This document shows, in pieces, positions 32,161 to 43,456 of a stretch of DNA of 64,000 nt. This DNA is from Litsea cubeba. Lineage: Eukaryota; Streptophyta; Magnoliopsida; Laurales; Lauraceae. Position 1 is the first letter of the stretch. Each line of letters starts with the position of its first letter. The position numbers and the translations under genes were made by a program. The stretch lies in assembly GCA_012931725.1 (NCBI GenBank), contig CM022953.1, forward strand, positions 59,537,354 to 59,601,353. The letters run 5' to 3'. Under the pieces are notes generated by a model. That model was not told the DNA's origin. It was given only the letters and a program-made list of their open reading frames with translations, and searched no databases.

Positions 32161-33725
32161 TGGCCAGTTTGCAAGGATTTTATAACTTTCAGCAATTTGA
32201 AGATTTGGGAGTGGAATTTCAACCCTTGAGGGAAGGAGTCATGTTGGCGAATATGTCAGTGTCTGAGCCCATCTTCATTCAGAAAATCAAGGATAATCAG
32301 ATGCAAGATCCAGCCTTAGCAAAGATTGTGGAGCACATCTCGAAATGCCCAGATTTTCAAATCATGGATGGTGTCTTGTACTTCCGCGGCAGACTATGTG
32401 TTTCGAAGATAGATGATCTGAGAAATGAGATCATGGTGGAAGCTCAAAACACTAGACACTCTATGCACCCCGGGAGCACGAAGATGTATCACAACCTGAA
32501 GAGTAGGTTTTGGTGGAATAATATGAAGAGAGAAATAGCAGCCTTCATATCGAGATGCATGACTTGTCAGTTGGTGAAGGCAGAACATCAGAAGCCATCA
32601 GGTCTTTTGCAGCCATTGGAAATATCGAAGTGGAAATGGGAACACCTAACTATGGATTTTGTATCGGGATTGCCCACTACAAGCAGAGGAAACAATGCAA
32701 TTTTGGTCATAGTGGACCGTTTAACGAAGTCTGCACATTTTATTCCTTTGAAGACCGGAAAGAAGATGCACATGCTATCCCTAGCCTTTGTGAGAGAAAT
32801 TGTTAGCCGACACGGTCATCCGTTCTCGATTACCTCAGATCGAGACAGTAGATTCGTTTCAAGATTTTGAAAGACCCCTTCATTAATCTATGGGAACAAA
32901 ACTTCAATTCAGCACGGCATATCACCCGCAGACTGATGGACAGTCGGAGAGGACTAGACAGACCCTTGAGGACATGCTTCGAGCCTGTGTACTCGACTTC
33001 AAGAATCAATGGGATGAGAATTTACCTCACTGCGAATTTTCCTACAACAACAGCCACCATTCGAGCATAGGAATGACTCCTTTCGAAGCGTTGTATGGCA
33101 GGAAGTGTAGAACCCCAATATGTTGGGAAGAAGTCGGAGAACGCAGTTTTCATGGACCTTCTTTGGTTGGAGAATCAAGTGATAAAGTCAAGCTCATCCA
33201 TGAACGATTAAAGATTGGGAGAAGCCGACAGGAAAAAGAAATGCTAATGTTCTAAGGAAGGATCTACAATTTCATGTTGGAGATAAAGTATTTTTAAAGT
33301 TATCTCCGGTCAGAGGAACACTGAGATTTGGACAGAATGGCAAATTATTAAAGAGATTCAATGGACCGTATGAGATTTTGAGTTATGTTGGAGAGGTGGC
33401 ATAAAGATTAGCTTTGCCTATAGAACTTTCGGTTGTGCACAACGTGTTTCATGTATCGATATTGAGGAAATATGTTTCGGACCCTTCACACGTGCTTCAT
33501 CGCGAACCGTTGGAAGTTCGAGAAGATGCCACCTACATCGAGAAGTCGGACGAAATTATTGATACTAAAGAACAAGAGTTGAGGAACAGAATAATTCATT
33601 GGGTAAAGGTTCGTTGGGAGAATCATGGACCGGAAGAGGCCACTTGGGAACTTCGTGATCAGGTCCAGAAGAAATACCCTCAGCTCTTTCCGGAGGTTAG
33701 TGATCACTTGGAGGACCAAATGTGA
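32161..33725 (+). pseudogene. Gypsy A integrase with chromodomain-like tail
   Basis: The HHCC zinc region ends CMTCQ near 32570. The catalytic core has MDFVSGLP (first Asp, about 32653), SITSDRDSRF (second Asp, about 32840) and TDGQSER (Glu, about 32945). Then come GMTPFEALYGRKCRTP and a C-terminal region with LRKYVSDPSHVL. The last part, DEIIDTKEQELRNRIIHWVKVRW to EEATWE (33540-33645), resembles the chromodomain that guides chromoviruses to heterochromatin. Lesions are TGA at 32868-32870 with an adjacent one-base shift, a break near 33240, and TAA at 33402-33404. The first and third are shared with copy B. Confidence 0.88.
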
Positions 33726-33729
33726 TTTT

Positions 33730-33742
33730 AAGGGGTGGAGGA
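33730..33742 (+). other. Polypurine tract of copy A
   Basis: The sequence aaggggtggagga abuts the TGTCAGACC start of LTR2. Copy B has aaggggcggagga at 61515-61527. Confidence 0.85.
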
Positions 33743-35424
33743 TGTCAGACCCCGACCCAGGTTCGGTGTTTTCAATTATTATTTTAATCGCGATTAGTGT
33801 ATAAGTGGGTCTAGAGGACGATTAGCTTAATTTTAAACTAGAATGCACTTTTGAATAGCTTTGAGGATTTTTGAAAACCAATAGATTTAGTTTGACGCGG
33901 GCCGGGGCGCCCGTGTGTTGCCTGTGAGATTGGGAGAATTCTTTTTTGTTTGAAAAAAAATATGCCAATTTTACTACTTTTGACTCATTTAATTGTTTTT
34001 GACAACTTTCATGTTTTGTCAAATTGCATATGAGGCTTAGAAATCGCATTTTTCAAGAAAAAGGGTGTCAGACCCCGACCCAGGTTTGGAATATTTAATT
34101 ATATTTTAATCATGATTAGTTGATAAGTAGGGTTAGTGGATGATTAGCTTAATTTTTAAGCTAGATTAGAATGTTTGAATAGCTTTGGGAAGTTTCGAGA
34201 GTCGTTGACTTAGGCTTGACGCGGGCCGGGGCGCCCGTGTGTTGTGTGTGAAACTTGGGGGTTTAACCTCGACTTTTGTAAAATCCCAACTTTTATTTAT
34301 TTTGACTCATTTTACTTAGATTATCAACTTGAATATTTTGACCATTTTAATTTAATGATCAGAAAGCTCGATTTTTGGGAAAAAGGGCAAAATTGACCTT
34401 TCACACAAAATCTGCACCCAAATTTCAAAATTTTCAGAAATTGATAAAAATATACTTTTTGGAGAGTATATTTTTCGTTGATCGTTTTTGTCTTCTTCGT
34501 CGTTTTCGTTCGAGATCCGCAAATACCATTTTCAGCCCTATGAAGATTGGGACCCAAAACCAATCTTATAAAATGAAGAGTTCTCTTCTCCTTTCATTCT
34601 ATCTTTTTCCTGCAACTCTTTGAGCCAAGGATTTTTCTTCTCCCAGCAACTTTCTCTCTCTTCTTGTGTGCTTCCCTCTTGAGTGCTAAAGGAAGGCTTG
34701 ATCTCCAAATCATCTTCCTCCCTCTCCAAGCTTTCCAAAGATGTATTTTTCTAAGGATTTGAGCTAGGGCAAAGCTTTCTTTCAAGCTTCTCTTCATTGT
34801 TTGAGCTCTTCAAGGTTAGCAATGGTTTTCCAATCTTGAAATCTTTGTTTTCCTCATCATTTAGAGTGTTTTCATCACACATGCAAGAGTTTTTCCTTGA
34901 GATTTACAAATGATTGATTTTTAGGGTTCTTCTTGGAAAAATTTTGGGGGTTTTTGTAGATTTGGAGCTTGAGGCCCTAGAGAGTTGTTTGAAGAGTGTT
35001 TTATCTCTCCTTTGATTTGAGGCAAGTTGATATTTCAATTTATATGATGATTGCATATAATGAACATGACTTCTTAGCATATCCATTACTTTTGTTCTAT
35101 CTTCTTATGATTTATGGAATTATTCTTTGGGAAGATCTACTTATGGCTTATGTTAAATTATGTTGATGTTTTTGTGAGCAATATTGTGGAACTTTGTTCG
35201 AAGATTTCCATCATTTGGTTTCAGCCTTCTTTATGTCAAAGTCTTTGTGTTCAAAGAATGGAGAAAACCTTTGATTAAGAGTGTTTTGTATGGTAGATTG
35301 GAATGATTAGTTGAATGATGGATTTGATGAGTTGAGGAGGTCAAGAAAGGGCCCAGATAATTATGAAAAAGTGTATGAAAGAAGGGGAAAGAAAAAGGAA
35401 TTGAAAAGAGTTGTAAAAAGGGGA

Positions 35425-35605
35425 GAATCCCAGTTGAGCCGGACTGGACAAAGCCCAGTCCGCTCGAGCGACCCATGGGCTGCTCGAGCAGACCAGGTTC
35501 TGCCTGGTCCGAGCGAACCAGAACCTGGTTCGCTCCAGCGACCCAGCTTCTGGATGGGCTTCGCTCGAGCGGACCCTGGGTCACTCGAGCGAGCCCAGTC
35601 CAGCA
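35425..35605. repeat. Palindrome-rich cassette in G2 LTR
   Basis: Repeated words of the type gctcgagcgac and ggttcgctccagcgaccc alternate with cccagtcc and gaacctgg. Several are perfect palindromes around ctcgag. The overlapping frames on both strands here come from this repetition and are not genes. Confidence 0.75.
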
Positions 35606-36795
35606 AAGGGGGCCTGTTTTCAAGGCTTGTCTGGGCCCATTTAAAGACTGTTTTGGGCCTGTTTCAAGGTCTGATTTGGGCCCATTTAAAGACTGTTTTG
35701 GGCCAGGTTTGAGGTCTGTTTTGGGCTTGGTTTAAGGCCAGATTTGGGCCTGTTTCAAAGAGGTTTTTAAATCAGTTTTAAGGGGGGATTGTTGGACTGT
35801 TTCTCCAGGTCCATTTCAAGCCTATATTCAAGTCCAATTCAGCCCAATCCCTTTTCTATATTTGAAGTCCATTCAGCTCTTTTAAAATCATAGAGCCATT
35901 GTGTGAATTAGTTTGAACTATGAATAAAACCATTTGGGAAATCTTTCAAGTCTCAATGTACACTTCATCCCTTTTAATTGTCAAGGATCTTCTGTGGCAC
36001 CAAATTACTATTAATTAATGACAATAGGGGGGGTTAAATGTGCATCAAGACGACCCGCGATAGACTGTTGAATCATCATACACTAAATTCATTCCATGAT
36101 TAGAAAGTTTTGTCTGAGTCCATTTATAAATCAATTTGAATGCTTTGGGGTGGTTTACCACATTTATGAACATTGATAAGACTACTCATCTTATTTTGCT
36201 CGGATTTGTCAGTATGTTGGATATGTATTCGTTCGGAGTAGTTTTCTTATCGATTTTGGAAATATATCTTTATGAATGGATTTGTATCATTTTGGGGTTC
36301 CGAATTTTTACTCTAATGGCACCACTAAGCTTAGGTTACCTTGTCGGGCTGATCACCTGGCTTGGGATCTTTAAATTATCTACCAGCTGCAGCTTGGATT
36401 CTGTCTGTACCGACCATGGCAACGGTTTTGTATCCGGTCCCACGTGTAGTGGCTACGGTTCTGTTTAATAATGACCTTGTTCGTTCCGGTCCACGATTAG
36501 TGGCTATGGTTTCAGTCTGCTCTTGTTACTTCGGTAACCAGAGAATATAGCTATACGTGGTTTGCCAATGTTTTATCCGTTTGATGTTTTATCTTATGGT
36601 TCTTGTTTATCTCAACTTATTATAGTCTTGGATTTGTTAATATTTAAGACGTCGATCTTTTATCTTGTCGTTTCTGTTAGTTAGGATTTTAATTGTAGTT
36701 CTCATTTATTCAATGTTTTACTCTTTATACCATCTTATTATATGTTATATTTGCTTGCCAGACCGTCGGGTCTAACCCTTTTTGTTTGGTGCCAG

Positions 36796-36884
36796 ATGTT
36801 GAGCCCCTTGCCCTTGAGGCGCACTTTGAGGCGGACCTAGTAGTTCTTGTGGAACGCGAGTGGCAGCCTGATGATGTCGCTTAG
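36796..36884 (+). other. Conserved terminal exon-like segment, G2 LTR
   Basis: CTAAC (36772-36776), a T-rich stretch and CAG ending at 36795 precede a frame ending VEREWQPDDVA and TAG at 36882-36884. The Copia insertion lies eight bases further on. Compared with G1, changes in CGT/CGC, CAA/CAG and GTT/GTC are silent. Confidence 0.5.
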
Positions 36885-36891
36885 ACGTAGG

Positions 36892-38185
36892 TGTTGGATA
36901 TCGCGATCACCGAGAGGGGGGTGGGTGAATCAGTGATTTCTTAAAAACCAGGTCCAATTTCAACAACAAAAGATCAAATCACACACAAGGACAACAGATT
37001 TAACGTGGTTCACCAAAAGGCTACGTCCACGGTTCAAAGACTGTCCAAACACCGATCCAAAATAGGTCTGAATCTATTTAGTCACACCAATGACAAAGAG
37101 CACCAACCCTTGAGTTTCAGATAGCACCCACTATCTAGGAAGCACGTACTCCCTTTCCAAGATGTCTGCACCCACAGACAGGATCACCAAATCCCCAACA
37201 CCAAGCACCCACTTGATGTTTTACAGAATAAAAGTTTAGAACTTTTTACAGCCCTTCCCCTCTAAAATCTCTCTCTCAATCCCTTACAAATTGAAATTTA
37301 AAGCATAAACAGAGAGACACTTATCTATGGACGAATCATCATCATCTTCATGAGCACATTCTCGTCCACACTTGCTGTAGAAACGTGCAACACAGCAACC
37401 CCAGCAGCACCTTCTTCTCACCATCACCCTTCTCTCAAAATCTCTCTTATTTTCAGATCCTAAAAAATTGGATCTCTAGCCAATAGAGGAAATTGCTCAC
37501 GACAAAAAGATAGGAGGAATATCTTTTTGGCTTTCTTGCCAAGCAAAAGAACCCAACATGAAATTTCTCGTTTTGGCTAGGCTGACTTACCATTTGGGTC
37601 AGATGAATATGATGGGCCATCTGCTTATTACTATCCAGCACATAATGGGACCCACAGCAACCTACCCAGAAGATATATTAATCTCGCAGTGCAGAAAAAC
37701 TGCAAAATATATCTCCACTAAAAAATTCATAACTTCCTTTTCTGAGCTCGAAATAACATGATTCTTGAGCCAAATGAAAGATATATCAGAAGGCTACAAC
37801 TTTCATGTTTTGAGATTTAACCCAGATTGACTGGAAGGTAGAGTAAAAACACCTTGAAACTGACTGGTTAAGAAAAATAGCAACCTGAGAGAGATAGAGT
37901 TGTCCCGCTGTCCGGGCCATAACTTTAAAACCTAAAGTCAGATCAACCCGATTCCAAAACCAAAAATCAAGTCCTCTCATTGATGCACAAAAGTCATGTC
38001 GACCACCTTTTAATCCAGATGTTAGATGTGAAGATATAAGCACAACAACAGTTGGTTCATAGCTGTGTTGTTGTACTTCACCACACTTGTTTGCAATGTT
38101 TGTGACAATGTGTTGACAGTAATTCCAACACATAATCATGCTGAACACTTCATCAAAACTCTCCATAGTATCTCAAATTAGAACA
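36892..38185 (-). repeat. 3' LTR of Copia A
   Basis: 1,294 bp, matching 43457-44751 with scattered substitutions and small indels (about 97-98% by eye). The stretch caattccaaagggggagat on the minus strand (38186-38204) is the adjoining polypurine tract. Confidence 0.95.
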
Positions 38186-38269
38186 ATCTCCCCCTTTGGA
38201 ATTGTTGGCAACACATGGAACATGTTGATCTTCATGTTACTTGCAAGCAAGTTTCTGATCTTCTTATGT

Positions 38270-38355
38270 CAGCGCTGCTCTTCTATCAGTTACCATCATA
38301 TTGACAGCTCCTCAGCGCTGCTCTTCTATCAGTTACCATCATATTGACAGCTCCT
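38270..38355. repeat. Tandem duplication of 43 bp
   Basis: The unit beginning cagcgctgctcttctatcag occurs twice in a row at 38270 and 38313. It lies in the 3' noncoding region of Copia A (38205-38548), which has no other gene. Confidence 0.9.
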
Positions 38356-38548
38356 CAATAATCCATATCATAGACTCCCCCTGTCATCATGCTAATTCTT
38401 ATAGTTTCTGGCCGAAATGAAACACTGATGACGGTTTCAGAGTCTTGTTCTGCACATTCTCTCCCCCTTTGACAACAAATCCAAAGGGACTGTTCAGGGA
38501 AGCAAATAAATAAGCATGAGTGCCTCCTCCCTCTTCCTTGAAGGTTTT

Positions 38549-40183
38549 CTAAGTCTTTGGAGAGTGAGTAACTCCCAATTTCTTGCGAAGATACTCGAAG
38601 ACTTCCTTTGGGAGTGGCTTTGTGAAGATATCAGCCACTTGCTCAGTGGTTGGAACGTATTCCAACTTTACCTCTCCAGCAGCAACCTTTTCTTTGAGAA
38701 AGTGATAGCAGATCGCAACATGCTTCGTTCGAGAGTGCTGAACAGGATTCTTAGAGATGTGAATTGCACTCGTATTGTCACATAGGATAGGCGTAGGATC
38801 AGTTGTCTGAACTCCTAGATCAGAGAGCATTTGCCGCATCCACAGCACTTGCGTATAACAAGTTGCCGCTGCAATATATTCCGCTTCCGCTGTCGAAAGA
38901 GATACTGAATCTTGGTTCTTATTGTGCCATGCCACCAACCTTTCACCAAGATAGAATGCACCACCGCTTGTACTCTTACGATCATCTATACATCCAGCCC
39001 AATCGGCGTCAGAGTATGCAACAAGAGTGAAGGATTTGCCTTTGGGATACCAGATACCAAGCTCCATAGTACCTTTCAGATATCGAAAGATCCTTTTTAC
39101 TGCTGTAAGGTGCGTCTTAGTTAGTGATGCTTGAAATCGAGCCACCATACATACTGTTTGTAGAAGATCCGGTCTTGTAGCAGTCAAGTAAAGCAAGCTT
39201 CCTATCATAGAACGATAGGTGGTGTGATCAACGGACGAAACCTTATCATCTTTGCTTAGCTTTGTGTTCGTTGACATTGGTGTGCTCACTGGCTTGCTGT
39301 CTTCCATGTTAAAACGCTTCAGCATTTCCTTGATGTACTTCATCTGTGATATGAAGATACCATGTTTCAGCTGCTGAACTTGCAAACCAAGAAAGAACTT
39401 CAGTTCTCCAAGCATTGACATCTCAAATTCTTTCTTCATCTCTTCAGCAAAATTCCTGCACAATTCTTCATCATTTCCGCCAAAGATTATGTCATCGACA
39501 TAAACAATAACAACCAGCTGTTTGCTTAACTCTGTTTTGACATAAAGATTGCTATCAACCAGTCCTTTTCCAAAGCCGATCTTGCGGAGATAGAGGTCCA
39601 GCCTTGCATACCACGCCCTTGGCGCTTGTTTCAGTCCATAAAGAGCCTTTTTCAACTTGCACACTAGGTCTGAATTTTTGCTAATGAAAAAACCATCAGG
39701 TTGCTCAATGTAGACCTCTTCTTCAAGTAATCCATTCAAGAAAGCTGACTTTACGTCCATCTGAAATACCTTGAAGGTTTTGTATGCAGCCAATGCAAGA
39801 AACATACGAATGGCTTCCAGACGAGCCACCGGTGCAAAGGTCTCTTCAAAATCTATGCCTTCAACTTGAGCATAGCCTTTACAAACCAACCTTGCTTTGT
39901 TTCTTATGACCTGACCATCTTCATTCAGCTTATTCCGAAAGACCCATTTAGTACCAATAACATTCTTATCAGTAGGTCTAGGAACTAGTTCCCATGTGGA
40001 GTTATTCTCAATTTGCTCCAACTTCTCATGCATAGCTTTCAACCAACTTTCATCGAGACTGGCTTTAGCCACAGTCTTGGGTTCAATGGTGGACACAAGT
40101 GAATAATTACTAACTACACTTTGTCTAGTTTGAACACCGGCCTTAGGATCTCGAATGATTTGATCCTTAGGGTGTTGCTCTAC
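38549..40183 (-). pseudogene. Copia A reverse transcriptase and RNase H
   Basis: A 515-residue open stretch (40096 to 38549), continuous in frame with the upstream 40183-40097, holds the RT core: GTKWVFRNKLNEDGQVIRNK, FAPVARLEAIRM, QMDVKSAFLNG, YGLKQAPRAWY and YVDDIIFGG near 39490. RNase H follows with YSDADWAGCIDDRKSTSGG, LSTAEAEYIAAATC, CDNTSAIHISKNP and DIFTKPLP. All expected catalytic Asp and Glu residues that I can place are present. The N-terminal boundary is a TAG at 40184-40186. The frame from 38549 to there has no other break, so this is one of the best preserved coding parts of the window. Confidence 0.93.
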
Positions 40184-41623
40184 CTAAGTCCTATGTTTAA
40201 TAAGAGAGGCGACTTCTGAACCGTCCCTTGATGCATTGGATTCAGACCTTTCATTCTCTGATTCAGAGAGGTTTTCATAAATTATGCTTCCTTCACTAGA
40301 AATAGGCATGGATTCATGATGTTCATCAATTCTAACATCAGCACTTTCTATGATCTTTCTGGTCCTTTTGTTAAGACATCGGTAAGCCTTACTAGAGGAG
40401 GAGTAACCCAGAAATATACCTTCATCAGCTCTTTCTTCGAATTTGCCCGGATTTTGTTCGAGCCGCTTGATATAACACTTGCTACCGAAGACTCTGAAGT
40501 GCTTGACTGTTGCTTTTCTCCCAAACCATAGCTCATAGGGAGTTTTGTCTTCATGTGGCCTGATCAAGCATCGATTCTGAATGTATACAGCCGTATGAAT
40601 TGCCTCCTTCCAATATTTGTCAGCCAGCTAGCTTTCAGTTAGCATTGTGCGAGCCATCTCTTGCACAGTGCGATTTTTCCGTTCCACAACTCCATTTTGC
40701 TGTGGAGTTCTAGGGGCTGAGTATTGTCTTTGAATGCCTTGGTGTTCACAATACTTAATGAACTCTTCAGATGTGAACTTGCCTCCACGATCAGACCTTA
40801 AAATCTTGATACGTTTTTCAATTAGATTTTCAACTTGTGCTTTAAACACTTTAAAACGATCAAGTGCTTGATGTTTATGCTTAAGAAACAATACCCATGT
40901 CATACGAGTATAATCATCAATGCATAACATGAAATACTTATCTCCATTGGTGCTTTGAGTTCGCATCGGTCCACAGAGATCAGTGTGCACTAGCTCAAGA
41001 GGTTTCTTTGAATGATGCTCCTTTGACTTGAACATTACCCTCGTTTGCTTTCCCTTTTGGCAAGAGTCGCAAATGGGGTTGGAAGGCTTTTCAACTGTAG
41101 ACATACCTCTTACAGCCTTTGAATTGCAAATCTTTGACATGTTATCAAAGTTTAGATGCCCGAGGCATTTGTGCCACAACCAACTTTCCTCTGTCCGACT
41201 CATCAAGCAAGTCTTTTCAGCTCCATCTGACAATGTATAGAGATTTCCAGCAGTCCTAGATCCAGTAGCCACTGTTTTGCCGTTGCTACACTTCTTGATA
41301 GCAAACTCATTCTTTGTGAAGACAACTTCGTGGCCCTTGTCACAGATCTGGCTCACACTTAGCAAGTTGTGTCTCAGTCCAGACACATATAAGACTTCTT
41401 CTGATCTGATCTTGTTTGCCATTAGCTGAACAACACCTTTTCTGCAGATTTTGGAACCATCATTGTTACCAAACTTCACTGATCTGCCTTCATAGTGCTG
41501 TAATTTGATGAATTTATCCTTATCACCTATCATATGGCTTGAACAACCACTATCAAGGACCCATGGTGCTGCCTTCTTTTGTGCATTGAATGCCATTTGC
41601 ACAATGAGCGATTCCTCGGAATT
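40184..41623 (-). pseudogene. Copia A protease and integrase
   Basis: Protease is at the start: WVLDSGCSSHMIG near 41540. The integrase zinc region reads LWHKCLGHLNFDNM to CDSCQKGK (about 41160-41050), followed by HTDLCGPM (first Asp), LRSDRGGKF (second Asp, about 40790) and PQQNGVVERKNR (Glu, about 40690). Then TPYELWFGRKATVKHFRVFG and a linker before RT. Two in-frame stops split it: TAG at 40628-40630, after TMLTES, and TAG at 40184-40186. The frame is otherwise intact and equals the gag and RT frame. Confidence 0.93.
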
Positions 41624-43402
41624 TTATGCACTTTTCTTTGCCCTCCAAGCCTTGACTAACTTGGATTTCTTTTCAACCTGAAATTGGTTAGCAATAGGCA
41701 ACCTACAATCCCTAGCCAAGTGTCCATAATTATAACACTTATGGCACTCAATTTTGTGGCCGTTTAGGATTGAGAAAGGGTTCCTAGTCACTAATGGACT
41801 GTTTCTAACATAGAATCTACAATCAGCTCTTTTATGTCCATATCTATTACAATGAAAGCAATAACCATAGAATCTGAACATTCTTCCTTTCTTAGGTGGC
41901 TGGTTAAACTCCACAAACCTTTTCTTATTGACCATCTCAATACTAGGCTGAATTTGAAGCTTTGTAGCCTTGAGAGGTATAGCACTTTGTTTCATAAACA
42001 AAGAAGGTGCAGCCTTAGAGGACTCTCCAGTCTCAAATCCAATACCAAATTTATTGTGGAAGGGCTTTTGAACTTTCAGAATTTCATTGAGTTTCATTGT
42101 CCCTTCAATCGCTTGGAGCGCTTTGAGTTTTTGGCTACTTTCTAAGTTTTCAGCCTTTGCTCTAGCGATTTCAGTTTCAAGTTTCATAGCCTCTTCCTTT
42201 TTGATACTTATTTGATTTTCAAGGATTTCCACCATTCTTTTATATTCTTCAACTTGAGTTTTCAAAGCAATAACTGAACTTTCAGATTCATGAAGAAGTT
42301 TCAGATTTTTCTTACTTGTTTTACGTTCCATGCTAAGCTCCTCAAGTGCAGCAATGAGTTCTTCTTCAAGATTGATCTCAGCCTCCTCTTCCTCTTCCAG
42401 CTCTTGCTCCTCTTCTTCTTCAACAGTAACCATGAAGAGAGCTTCAGCTGATTCATCATCGTCTGAAGTTTCAGACGTGCTGTCATCTTGTTGACTTATA
42501 AAGTTTTTTGCTTTGCCCCTTTTTCTGAAAATTTTCTTCCCTTTACTCTTATCAGCATAAGAGTCATTATCATTGTCTTCTTTCAGCGGACACTTCGCAG
42601 CAAAGTGACCAACACCTCCACAATTGAAGCATTTAAAGGGTAGCTTCCCTTTGTACTTTCCATTGCTTCCTTTCTTCAGCTTTCTAACAAGTTGAACCTC
42701 AAGCTCATCATCCTCAGTATCAGCATCATGACCAGCAATCACTTTCCCCTTTTTCTGAGCTTTGAAGGCCGCTTCTCTATCAGATGAGGACGTCTTGCCT
42801 ATGCGCATCTCGTAGGCAGTGAGTGAACCATGTAATTCATCCATGGTGAAAGCATTCAGATCCTTAGCTTCTTCAATGGCAGAGACTTTGGAATCAAACC
42901 GGGAAAGAAGAGATCTTAGAACCTTTTTGACGATGACTGGTTCCTTAATCTCCTCCCCTAGTCCACGAATGTCATTCGTGACTTCATTCACTCGTTGCAA
43001 GTAAGAGTCAACATTCTCACTTTCCTCCATGGGAAGAGACTCGAATTGAGAGCGATGAGTTTGCAAATTTGCCTCTTTAATCTTCTCATCACCTTCATGA
43101 ATGCTTTGCAACTTGTCCCATATTCCCTTGGCTGTTTTGCATGCAATAACTTTGACCAGCTCATTGCCCACAAGGCCACTAAAGAGTGCATTTTGCGCCT
43201 TGGAGTCGTTGTCTGCTAACTTCTTCGTTGCAGCATCAGTGGGTACGATGGCAGCATTGTAACCGACTCTGACAGCCTCCCAGACATCATAGCCAAGTGA
43301 TTTGATGAAGGCCTGCATTCTGATCTTCCAGAAGGAGTAATTAGAACCATCAAACAAAGGTGCTTTCATATTCCCTGTATTAGATGCCATGTGATTTGAC
43401 AA
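41624..43402 (-). CDS. Copia A gag
   Basis: 592 residues, ATG at 43402 about 40 bp after the PBS. The N-terminal part is a UBN2-type capsid (MKAPLFDGSNYSFWKIRMQA, AKGIWDKLQSIHEGDEKIKE, FESLPMEESENVDSYLQRVN). A first CCHC knuckle, CFNCGGVGHFAAKC, lies near 42590-42630, then an acidic Glu-rich stretch and a coiled coil (ESSVIALKTQVEEYKRMVE). Two more knuckles follow near 41817-41858 (CFHCNRYGHKRADC) and 41707-41750 (CHKCYNYGHLARDC). It ends at TAA 41624-41626, and the same frame continues into protease. The stop could be a mutation or a natural gag-pol boundary. Gag itself has no internal break. Confidence 0.9.
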   Translation of the reverse strand: MSNHMASNTGNMKAPLFDGSNYSFWKIRMQAFIKSLGYDVWEAVRVGYNAAIVPTDAATKKLADNDSKAQNALFSGLVGNELVKVIACKTAKGIWDKLQSIHEGDEKIKEANLQTHRSQFESLPMEESENVDSYLQRVNEVTNDIRGLGEEIKEPVIVKKVLRSLLSRFDSKVSAIEEAKDLNAFTMDELHGSLTAYEMRIGKTSSSDREAAFKAQKKGKVIAGHDADTEDDELEVQLVRKLKKGSNGKYKGKLPFKCFNCGGVGHFAAKCPLKEDNDNDSYADKSKGKKIFRKRGKAKNFISQQDDSTSETSDDDESAEALFMVTVEEEEEQELEEEEEAEINLEEELIAALEELSMERKTSKKNLKLLHESESSVIALKTQVEEYKRMVEILENQISIKKEEAMKLETEIARAKAENLESSQKLKALQAIEGTMKLNEILKVQKPFHNKFGIGFETGESSKAAPSLFMKQSAIPLKATKLQIQPSIEMVNKKRFVEFNQPPKKGRMFRFYGYCFHCNRYGHKRADCRFYVRNSPLVTRNPFSILNGHKIECHKCYNYGHLARDCRLPIANQFQVEKKSKLVKAWRAKKSA

Positions 43403-43442
43403 AAGATCACCCTCAGCGTGTTAAGCTTATCAAGGGAACTTG

Positions 43443-43454
43443 GCTCTGATACCA
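43443..43454 (-). other. PBS of Copia A (initiator Met tRNA)
   Basis: TGGTATCAGAGC on the minus strand starts two bases inside the 5' LTR edge at 43457. Confidence 0.92.
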
Positions 43455-43456
43455 AT

